Positions 56,362 through 64,000 of a stretch of 64,000 nucleotides of DNA are shown piece by piece. How positions within the stretch are numbered: position 1 is the stretch's first letter; each line of letters opens with the position of its first letter. The position numbers and the translations under genes are program-made. The stretch comes from Homalodisca vitripennis (taxonomy: Eukaryota; Arthropoda; Insecta; Hemiptera; Cicadellidae), in assembly GCF_021130785.1 (NCBI RefSeq), contig NW_025776804.1, positions 1 to 64,000 on the forward strand, in the 5' to 3' direction. Under the pieces are notes generated by a model, which was not told where the DNA came from, searched no databases, and saw nothing but the letters and a program-made list of their open reading frames with translations.

Positions 56362-58511
56362 TCCTCATGTCTCATCAGGTGTACAAGTGAGAGCACTACG
56401 GTGTTGACTGACACGATCAAAAAGCACAATGGAGCTACCCAGTCTTCCATAACGCAGATATGGTGGGAAGGGCTAATTCAATGTGTATATTGAGTTTAGC
56501 TCCAGTTCAACTTCCTCGTAGTGTAGCGTCTAAAATCTGACGCTGTTGCAGAATTCTTAAACCTCGTCTAAAGGGATAAAAAAATAGTAGGCGACGAAAA
56601 CGAAGTAAGTTAAAACGCAACCCCCGCATCGTTTTGACACATTCAGAACATTCACTGTCTTCCTCACTGAACCATCCCTTTTCAACATACCTGTGTAACG
56701 TTTGGAAGATTTTCTTGCACGAAAGATTTGCTTGTGTGGAGGACGGTTTATTTCAGTTGTGCACGAAGAGGAAGGTAAACTGGAGCTAAACTCAACACTC
56801 AGAATCAACTCTTCGAACAATAGCTGTGTTACTGTGTTTGATATTAGTGCTTCGCAATCGACCGGATTTGGCCGAGTGTTAGAGTTTTATTTTTACCCAT
56901 AACTATGAAAAAAACGATAAAATATATTAGTTACTAATTATGTCAGCAAACTGTGAACTATCAATTAAGACTTTAATTACACTTCTATTCATAGAGTAAA
57001 AATAAGTTATAATATATTGCGGACAATCTTAAAAGCTATTGGCAATATATGACTTCACACTTACGTTGTAGTACACTCGCTTGCTAACCAGAAATTTTAT
57101 TTAAGTACCGTCATTGACACACGATTTCTCTTTTGTCACCGTAGATGTAAACATTTTTTTCCGGTATGATTGTACGTTTATCTGTTCACAGGATATCTCG
57201 ACAATACACCTTCCAGTGCGGTGTATAGACCGAGTTAATTCGAAATGAAAATGCATATATTAGGACAGGGAAGGTGCTGGGGATTATTCCCATGAAAACC
57301 ACAGAAGTTATAACCGTGAGCCTTGAATTCTTTTTCGGCTTAGGCCGACAAGAATAGGAACTCACCAGAGCCAGGCTAGATAACTAAACAAAAGAGGCAG
57401 GACTGCAAATAATTGACAAACAAACATTCAGGACCTTGGAGGATACACTAACAGTCAGAGAGATGTATGGCGAAAAAATCTTTCTAGACCAAACTCGTCT
57501 TTAGCTGAATATCGCCTTCCATGAAAGTTAATCTGAAAGTTGAACCTCCACATCTTGATTAAAAATGGACTTCACAGATCCACGTTTCCTCAGAAAAATC
57601 ATAGCGGAATGAAGATTTTAACACAAGCCCCTAAATAAAGTTTTTAATGTAGTAAAATTGCAAGGAAAGTGACTTAGAACTCTAACGTGAAACCAAAAGA
57701 CCACCACTGTTCAGAATATTAATACGTGAATAATGTCTCCAGCAGATGTTTTGCCCTTTTCTCTTTTAAATTAAATTAAGAAATACCTCCGTCAATAATT
57801 TTATCTACAAAGCGTATTCAATGTGAAGGCTGCTAACTATTAGTTGTAATAGTGAAAAAAGCATTTAATTTATATTATATTCTTCTGACTAATGTCATAA
57901 TTAAAAGGTAATATTATAAATAACTACATCTTCGTAATTAAGTTATATTTATACGAAAATGTTTCGTATGCGAGAGGAAACCAGACTAAAATGACATTCC
58001 AGAAAACACCACCAAACACCTTATCTTAAATTTATCGGAGTAATATTGTATCATCTTCTCAAGTTACAGAACCGTTTACTATTTACAATGGAAATTTCTC
58101 TCTTCATTTTCCAAGAATTGAAGAAGACGCTAGTAGTTTAACGTCAGTTTTACACCTCGATTACAGCCTTAGGTGTTTAAAATTCAAAGTATACCTCTTA
58201 CATATATAAGTGATGCATTGGCTAATACATGTTCAAAGTTATATATAATATACATATTCATTTCAATAATAAAGTGTGCTGTAAAAGTACACAAGATATA
58301 TATCTTTGGAAATTGAATGTATTTCTATAGTAGAAGTTTCTTTATAATTAAATATAACGTACCACGTGGTTATAAAACACTCTATTTTGGTCTTTTAGTA
58401 ATACGACATAGGCTATTAAATCTTTTTTTAAATTAACAATTTGTTAATAAGACACAGTTTACTGAACTAATTGTGAGACTAAAAAACCCTTATTCTGATT
58501 AAAGTGAGTTA
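56362..58511. other. Host non-coding DNA with block homology
   Basis: 57240-58505 is a diverged partner of 43960-45000 (ggaactcaccagagc, attcaggacctt, acagaaccgtttacta, ctaattgtgagactaaaa). The order is the same in both, and the homology stops just before the piggyBac TTAA. 56400-56900 has no recognised content; opposing short frames at 56557-56902 lack domains. Confidence 0.6.
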
Positions 58512-58515
58512 TTAA

Positions 58516-58800
58516 CCCTCCATCGGTCGCACTGTATCAATTTGATACGCATGCACGTTCTCCTCCGTGCTATTTCACGATGCACGCGCATACTGCCATA
58601 CCCTTCCTAATGGGCTTCCCTCTCCTCATCCCTGAACTGGCAGTACTACGCCTGACCTTGAAAAGAGCGTGTTTACGGAGCTGTATCAATTACATACAGT
58701 GCGACCATTCCCGTTTCAGATTTACGGTATCAATTTGATGCAGTGCGACCGTTCACGTATCATATTTACAGTTTCATTGTGATGCAATGCGATCGTTTCT
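58516..58800. repeat. piggyBac subterminal repeats
   Basis: Several copies, in both orientations, of a word pairing gcgaccgttc or ggtcgcactg with tatcaatttgat: 58523-58545, 58682-58712, 58727-58756 and 58763-58798. They lie between the element terminus and the transposase start, where piggyBac elements carry their transposase-binding repeats. Confidence 0.75.
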
Positions 58801-59806
58801 GTTGCAGGAAACTGTCCATCGCCTCTTATTTTCTGATACAAGTGAAGAAGAGAATGAAAGGTTAGAATACATTGATGGTGATAATAGCGATATAGACGGT
58901 GAAGATATGGTTGAAGAAAGAGAAGAAAACTCCGATACAGAACAGAGTGCTGATGACGAACTAATGATGTTGGATGAACCACAGGCGCAGGTGATCGACC
59001 AGCCACAGCCGCAGGTGATCGACCAGCCACAGCCGCAGGTGATCGACAAGCCACAGCCGCAGGTGATCGACCAGCCACAACCGCAGGTGATCGACCAGCC
59101 ACAGCCGCAGGTGATCGACCAGCCACAGCCGCAGGTGATCGACAAGCCACAGCCGCAGGTGATCAACCAGCCACCACCTCTACAACGTCAGGTTCGCGAA
59201 GAAGATGCACAAGACAACTTGTTTTTGACAGCTAAATGGGGTAAGAATGATACAATTAAGTGGTTCTTAAGACCTAGGCAGTACAATCAAAGAACACAGC
59301 CACAAAACATTTTGCGACGTCTGCCTGGCGTGATTGGGTCTGCACGTCAAAGCAAATCCGAATTAGATTGTTGGTCCAACTTTTTCACAGATTCAATGTT
59401 AGAAAAAATTGTTTTGCATACAAATTATATATATTACCCTTGTACAGCTAAAGTACACTAGACTTCGTGATGCCAAAACCACTGACTTGATCGAAATAAA
59501 GGCGTTCATAGGCATACTTTACCTTTTAGGAGTTTTAAAGTCAAACAGGCAAAGTCTGGATGAGATATTTTCTACCGATGGTTTCGGCATAGAAAAATGC
59601 AGAATGACGTTTAGTCTCAGACGGTTTAAATTTCTCCTAAGATGCTTAAGATTTGATGATAGAAGTACTCGAGACGAGCGTAAAGAGATTGATAGCTTAG
59701 CCGCTATCAGAGAGATATTTACAGACTTCGTAGGTAACTGTAAAAAATGTTACTCTCACGGACAAAATGTAACTATCGATGAAAAACTGGAAGCCTTTCT
59801 TGGAGG
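58787..59806 (+). pseudogene. piggyBac transposase, 5' half
   Basis: DDD-type transposase that excises at TTAA. Open from 58787 to 59461 and continued in the +1 frame to the insertion point at 59806. Acidic N-terminus (residues about 15-65), then eight QPQVIDQP repeats, then LFLTAKWGKND and the start of the catalytic domain: EIKAFIGILYLLGVLKSN, FLLRCLRFDDRSTRDERK and NVTIDEKLEAF with the first catalytic aspartate. The break near 59455 and the hAT insertion after LGG inactivate it. An alternative start further in cannot be excluded, because the region before 58787 holds the subterminal repeats. Confidence 0.9.
58983..59174 (+). repeat. 24-bp coding minisatellite in piggyBac transposase
   Basis: Eight units of 24 bp encoding QPQVIDQP with Q/K and D/N variants. 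The repeats keep frame in all copies and also create long open frames on the minus strand. Confidence 0.95.
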
Positions 59807-60331
59807 CAGTGGTTAATTTCAGTGGGAACGCAAGGGAACGGCGTTCCCTTACCTCCCAAGAGTGCCGGAACGCAAGGGAACGCTTTTAAAACTACGAGTA
59901 CAAGTTTTAGTTAAAAAAAAAATTGTAGGTAGGATCAATATTATGCTATGCTTTGTTTGCGAGTGACTCGTAAGCAGATAGTAAGCGCCCGTACAAGCAG
60001 TTGTGAGCTGTGCTGTGATGAGTCTTGAACGGAATCAGGCAGGAGGAAGGTGACGGGCGAGTCATCCTAGTTCGCGCATGCGCGGCTGCGCCTCTCAATA
60101 ACAAAGCAATACCCACCCCACCCCCTTCCATTCCCCCTCCATTCCTTCACCGCGCCACCGCCCCAGTGATCACAAGTGTGTTGACTAGTTGACTTGACCT
60201 TGGTGTGTTTCGCGTTTAAGTTACAAGTTGCATCGCATCCCATCACGCTTAAGTTCGTTTTTGAGGTACAGGTCGTTGATTGTGTTCGTGTTTATGCTTA
60301 TTAGTGCTGGTGCAGCTAAATAGTTTCCTAA
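59807..60331 (+). promoter_or_regulatory. hAT 5' region
   Basis: 525 bp from the terminus to the transposase ATG. 59822-59895 has repeated gggaacg and cgttccc words in both orientations, likely subterminal transposase-binding sites. 59985-60180 is GC-rich with CpG dinucleotides, contrasting with the AT-rich host, and probably holds the promoter and leader. Confidence 0.6.
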
Positions 60332-62662
60332 TTGACTATGACTACCAGAAAAATTGTTGATTTCTTTAAACCTAACCCTAAGAATCAAAAAGGTTATGCG
60401 AATAATGAGAACTGCAGTTCGGAAGCATTGACTACAACTTCAATTGTTGATCAAGATAAAAAAGAAGACGCAATCGGGATCAATGAGGATAATTGCGATT
60501 ACCATTCCCCTTTGACTTCCTCGTCGGTCAAAATAGTATCCAGGTTGGTGAGTTTGGGATCTGATGCAGACGAAGCTAAGGTTAGTAATGAAAATAATGA
60601 TTTTGTTAATAGGGGTGAACAGCCAGTTTGTTGGTCTGAAGAACAAATTGTTGAATTTAAAGCTAAAAATCCATGGTTAATTGTGAACAGAGAACTAGGT
60701 TGCAACGTTTGCCGTAGTGTGAGTACTCTAGGTGCAGAGAAAACGAAGGGCCTAAAGATTAGCGAAGAGTGGGTTTTAGGAACTGTTACCGCTTATGGAA
60801 ACAATAAAAAAGACCAGCAATCCTCTCTTAGGAAAAAGATATTTTTACACCGTGGGTCTCGAGCTCATTCTTTAGCTGAAAAAATACTCATTGAAGCTAA
60901 GAAAGATACAATGAAAAAAGCTGTTGCTTCTATGCATAAAGAGCAGCAGATTGTAACTGAGCGCATTTTCCGCACGGCTTATAAGCAAGCTAAACTAAAT
61001 AGGCCACTTTTTGAGTTTGAAACTGAAATTGATCTTCAAATAATGAATGGCTTAGATATGGGGCGAATCCTACATTCAAATGTTGCTTGCTCCAATATAA
61101 TTCATCATATTTCTGATGAAATGAAATCAGACTTGATAAATGGCCTAATCAAGTCAGACTCTAAATTTTCCCTGCTTTTGGATGAAGCCACTTCAGTTTC
61201 AAACAAAAATGCTTTGGTGGTTTATATCAGAACTGTTCTAAAGGGAATGCAAAACCCTATGACAGTGTTCTTAACACTTTTTGAGCTAAATAGCACAAAA
61301 TCAGCTGGTATATTACAAGAACTTTTAAATCAGTTACAAGCATTACGTCTAAGCTTTGAATTCATGAAAGACCATATGATTGCTCTAACTTGTGATGGTG
61401 CTTCAGTGCTACTAGGCAAGAAATCTGGCCTTGCTATACAGCTTACTGAAACGTTCCCCAACTTGTTCATTTGGCATTGTTTGAACCATCGTTTAGAGCT
61501 TGCCGTGCACGATTCCATAGAAGAAGTAGCTGGAATCAATCATTTTAAGATATTCATGGATAAAATTAGAAACATGTTTAGTTGTTCACCGAAAAACAGC
61601 AGGGAGTTGGCAGAAGTTGCTAAAGGACTAGAGGAGCAAATGTTGAAAATCGGCCGTGTTTTAGATACTCGTTGGGTAGCCTCCAGCTTAATGGCGGTGA
61701 AAGCAGTTTGGACAGATTTTAAAGCTTTGTACAATCATTTCATTGAAGCATCTGAAGACAAACAAAGGGACTCGAAGCAACGTTCAACTTACAAAGGGCT
61801 TTGTAGTACATTATCTTCTACAACTTTTGTACACAACCTGGCATTGATGTTCGATGCTCTAGAAGAGTTATCGGATTTGTCCTTACAGCTTCAAAAATCA
61901 AGCCTCAACCTTATCCAAGCCCACAGTGATGTAACACTGTTAATCAAAGTGTTTGAAAACCGAGTTGAAAACATGGGTAGACGTTCAGTGGAAGCTAAAA
62001 TTGCTATTGACGATTTGATGTTTCAAGATGTTAAACTTTGTGTAAGATCCAAGATACCCAGTATTCCACAAAAACAGTTCTATCGGAGCCTCGCTAACAA
62101 CTTGACTTCAAGGTTGCTATCATCATCTTCAAATGCGGCTGAACACTACACCAAAATCATGAATGACATCAAAGTGATCCACCCCATGTATTGGCCAAAA
62201 GACTTATCCATCACCTACGGAGAATGTGAGATCCAGCGAATCTGCGATAGATTTAAGATTAGCAGCACTCAGGATATAATTAGAGACTTCAGACACTTCA
62301 AGCAGGGACTGAAGCCTATGTTAAGTGGAGATAAACCTACTATTCTAGAGCAACCGCCGTCGTTTAAGAAACTGATTTCCATCATAAATAGTATTGCAGT
62401 GTCTAGTGCTGAATGTGAACGTGGGTTTTCTGCAATGAATCTAATTATGCCTCCTCTTAGATCTTCACTCTACATTAGCACTGTTTGCGATTTATTGCGG
62501 ATCAGGCTCCTAGGACCCCCTGTGGCTAGATACAATCCCGAGCCTGGCTGGCGAAGGGACACCATTCTGCACTTGACACCAAGTCAAAACAACGAGGGCA
62601 GAAAACTTACCATGAAGACAGCATTGCATTGTGGGAACTTTTTTCCTAAATCTGTTTTTTAA
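60332..62662 (+). CDS. Intact hAT transposase (KIAA1586-like)
   Basis: 776 residues without interruption. The N-terminus has TRKIVDFFKPN, resembling a PCNA-binding box common in this hAT branch. A TTF/BED-like zinc-binding region follows (CNVC near residue 125; FLHRGSRAHS near 180). RNase-H-like catalytic core: FSLLLDEATSVSNKNALVV with the first aspartate, MIALTCDGASVLLGKKSG with the second, and WHCLNHRLELAVHDS with the conserved CxxH. The C-terminal dimerisation region ends in SSAECERGFSAMNLIMPPLR with the catalytic glutamate. Length, motif order and intactness fit a functional autonomous transposase. The relation to vertebrate KIAA1586-type proteins is from memory of that family. ATG 60332 is the first in-frame start after the GC-rich leader. 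Confidence 0.9.
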   Translation: MTMTTRKIVDFFKPNPKNQKGYANNENCSSEALTTTSIVDQDKKEDAIGINEDNCDYHSPLTSSSVKIVSRLVSLGSDADEAKVSNENNDFVNRGEQPVCWSEEQIVEFKAKNPWLIVNRELGCNVCRSVSTLGAEKTKGLKISEEWVLGTVTAYGNNKKDQQSSLRKKIFLHRGSRAHSLAEKILIEAKKDTMKKAVASMHKEQQIVTERIFRTAYKQAKLNRPLFEFETEIDLQIMNGLDMGRILHSNVACSNIIHHISDEMKSDLINGLIKSDSKFSLLLDEATSVSNKNALVVYIRTVLKGMQNPMTVFLTLFELNSTKSAGILQELLNQLQALRLSFEFMKDHMIALTCDGASVLLGKKSGLAIQLTETFPNLFIWHCLNHRLELAVHDSIEEVAGINHFKIFMDKIRNMFSCSPKNSRELAEVAKGLEEQMLKIGRVLDTRWVASSLMAVKAVWTDFKALYNHFIEASEDKQRDSKQRSTYKGLCSTLSSTTFVHNLALMFDALEELSDLSLQLQKSSLNLIQAHSDVTLLIKVFENRVENMGRRSVEAKIAIDDLMFQDVKLCVRSKIPSIPQKQFYRSLANNLTSRLLSSSSNAAEHYTKIMNDIKVIHPMYWPKDLSITYGECEIQRICDRFKISSTQDIIRDFRHFKQGLKPMLSGDKPTILEQPPSFKKLISIINSIAVSSAECERGFSAMNLIMPPLRSSLYISTVCDLLRIRLLGPPVARYNPEPGWRRDTILHLTPSQNNEGRKLTMKTALHCGNFFPKSVF

Positions 62663-63641
62663 ATATCTTTTAGAATTTCAGAACATTAAGTTTTCATTAA
62701 AATAACTAGCCTATGCCTAACTTATAGTTGTGTTCTGAACTCAAGTTTCTGAGTTCTTTTTTGTACTTACAGTTAGTTTTGTGTATTGTTGTTTTGTTTC
62801 TTTTGTAGTTTTCACTTTAAAATATTAACAAACAACTAAAACTAAGTTTACCAACAGTCTTGGCATTGCCTTACAATATTATACTACAAATCCGTACATA
62901 TTTGTTATAATAACTAATAAGCAAATAAAATAATCAACCTTAACTTTTTAAAACTAAACTAAATTTTAAAAAATGAAACCGTGTTACTCCACTCTGTGTG
63001 TCATTTATTTTGTGTGTAATTAAACGCTTCCTTTTCCTTTCCATGAAGTTGGTTTATTTTGAATGTATTAATATTGTTTTGTACCCATAAGGTATGCAAT
63101 TTTTTTGTAAAATATGCAAACTTGTAAAAAAGCTGTTATATTAACAAACATCCATTTACATATTAATATGTATTATTATTACTACTGTAATGTGTATAAA
63201 TAAAACTGTGAATAAGGCTCAATTTGTTTTTATTTTACCATTCATTAAAAAATTAATATTGGCGAGCTTCATTGATTCAAACAAAATGGTCAATGAAATC
63301 AAACCAAATATTTCTGGGAAATTTAAAGTAGGCAACAAGGTGTTAATGGAGTAGAGTAGAGTAGAGAGTAAACTCAATAATTTAAATTCATGTTTTTATT
63401 TTCTTACATCCTAATCAAGCACCTTAAAGAAAATAAACAGCATTAAAATATCATTTGGTATTTTATAAAAATGAATGTATTATTATGTCTGGGTGGCCTA
63501 AAAAAAAGGTTTACAGTTATAATTTTCAAAATTTTTCCTGGGTGAGGGCCCCCCTCCTTCCTGGGGTGTATTCCATACCCACCGGTCTGAGCTTCCCGCT
63601 TTAAGAGTTCCCACACCTAAAATTTTAGAAATTAAGCACTG
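62663..63641 (+). other. hAT 3' region
   Basis: About 980 bp of AT-rich non-coding sequence from the transposase stop to the right terminus. It includes a gtagagtagagtagag microsatellite near 63355 and a C-rich patch with gggtgtattccatacccac at 63563-63581, which can form a hairpin near the end. Confidence 0.6.
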
Positions 63642-64000
63642 CTTGGAGGTTGCCACTTTAAACAGTATATTCCTTCAAAACCAGCAAAATATGGCATCAA
63701 AATATTTGCTCTTTGTGACACTAAAACATTTTACACTAGCAATCTTGAAGTGTACTGCGCTAAACAGCCAGACGGCCCTTCTGGGTCAGCAATAAGTCGG
63801 ACGATGTTGTTAAGCGGCAGGAACATTACTGCCGATAATTGGTTCAGTTCGGTAAGCCTTGTTGACCATTTGAAAGAAAAAAAATTATCATTTGTTGGTA
63901 CGATAAAAAAAAACCGGCCTGGTATTCCATCTGAGCTGACATGTACAAAAGGAAGACCTTTGCAGTCAACCTATTTCGTGTATGGTGAAAATTCAACAAT
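63642..64000 (+). pseudogene. piggyBac transposase, 3' half (truncated by window)
   Basis: One open frame from the target duplication to the window end, about 119 codons. Carries KQYIPSKPAKYGIKIFALCD with the second catalytic aspartate (CDTKTFY), NLEVY, and GRNITADNWFSSVSLVDHL with the third. VGTIKKNRPGIP is the usual following segment. It continues the 59806 frame, so the split is due only to the hAT insertion. Confidence 0.93.

Larger units (their letters stand above)
59807..63641 (+). mobile_element. Complete hAT transposon inserted in piggyBac
   Basis: 3835 bp. Termini CAGTGGTTAATTT (59807) and AAATTAAGCACTG (63641) form a 13-bp inverted repeat with one mismatch. CTTGGAGG at 59799-59806 and 63642-63649 is a perfect 8-bp target duplication, the hAT signature. 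One intact transposase gene is inside. Deleting the element and one duplication copy would restore piggyBac collinearity, which confirms both boundaries. Confidence 0.96.
58512..64000 (+). mobile_element. piggyBac element, split by a hAT insertion, cut by window end
   Basis: The left end is TTAA (58512-58515) followed by CCCTCCATCGG, the piggyBac-type target and terminus. 58516-58800 holds subterminal repeats. The transposase is present in two halves, 58787-59806 and 63642-64000, that join exactly across the 8-bp hAT target duplication. The right end of the element lies beyond the window. Confidence 0.9.

Noticed and set aside
56557..56902. Opposing short frames of 66-87 codons
   Set aside because: No domain, no conservation elsewhere in the window, and they overlap each other on opposite strands.
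58722..59166. Minus-strand open frames of 130-142 codons
   Set aside because: They are the antisense of the 24-bp coding repeat of the piggyBac transposase.

Overview
The window is AT-rich animal nuclear DNA, most likely from an insect or another arthropod. It has long stretches without open frames, (AT)n microsatellites, a decayed piece of eukaryotic 18S rRNA and several classes of eukaryotic DNA transposon. I see no convincing host protein gene; nearly all recognisable coding capacity belongs to mobile elements. The species cannot be named from what I see.

Layout. 1-5095: host DNA that is a diverged copy of blocks found again near 27.6-32.3, 36-38, 40.5-47.3, 54.7-55.8 and 57-58.5 kb, all in the same orientation (an old multi-kb duplication array). 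5096-6794: mariner-type element (DD41D spacing) with a broken transposase and 220-bp, almost identical inverted arms. 8534-26399: a 17.9-kb Polinton/Maverick (polintovirus) with 926-bp terminal inverted repeats and TATATA flanks, sitting inside an (AT)n tract. 30.1-32.1 kb: a composite repeat insertion. 32.8-33.2 kb: a composite minisatellite next to a Helitron helicase remnant. 39405-39694: 18S rRNA fragment. About 55.9-56.4 kb: mariner remnant. 58512-64000: a piggyBac element split by a complete 3.8-kb hAT element (59807-63641) with an intact 776-residue transposase and a perfect 8-bp target duplication.

The Polinton carries the full polintovirus set: protein-primed DNA polymerase B, retroviral-type integrase, A32-like packaging ATPase, adenovirus-type protease, double-jelly-roll major capsid and penton-like minor capsid protein. 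Accessory genes are a parvovirus-like phospholipase A2 protein, a core-like protein, a coiled-coil fibre-like protein, a BRO-N protein, several small zinc-ribbon proteins and a small protein at each end. (I/V)xGSG sites that fit the adenovirus-protease consensus lie in the phospholipase and core proteins, which suggests virion maturation by the encoded protease.

Two signals in the Polinton stand out. First, about a dozen genes on both strands begin with nearly the same start-anchored motif, a T-rich run plus CTATNTAA touching ATGG. It resembles late promoters of cytoplasmic large DNA viruses (poxvirus TAAATG; the TCTA motif shared by CroV and the virophage Mavirus). A zinc-ribbon protein at 24654-25165 may be related to viral late transcription factor 3. 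Second, the reading frames are interrupted about thirty times, and almost every interruption is a +1 shift near a short A/T run although the TIRs are about 99.8% identical. That looks more like homopolymer error in the assembly than ordinary decay, and the individual breaks should be read with that caution.
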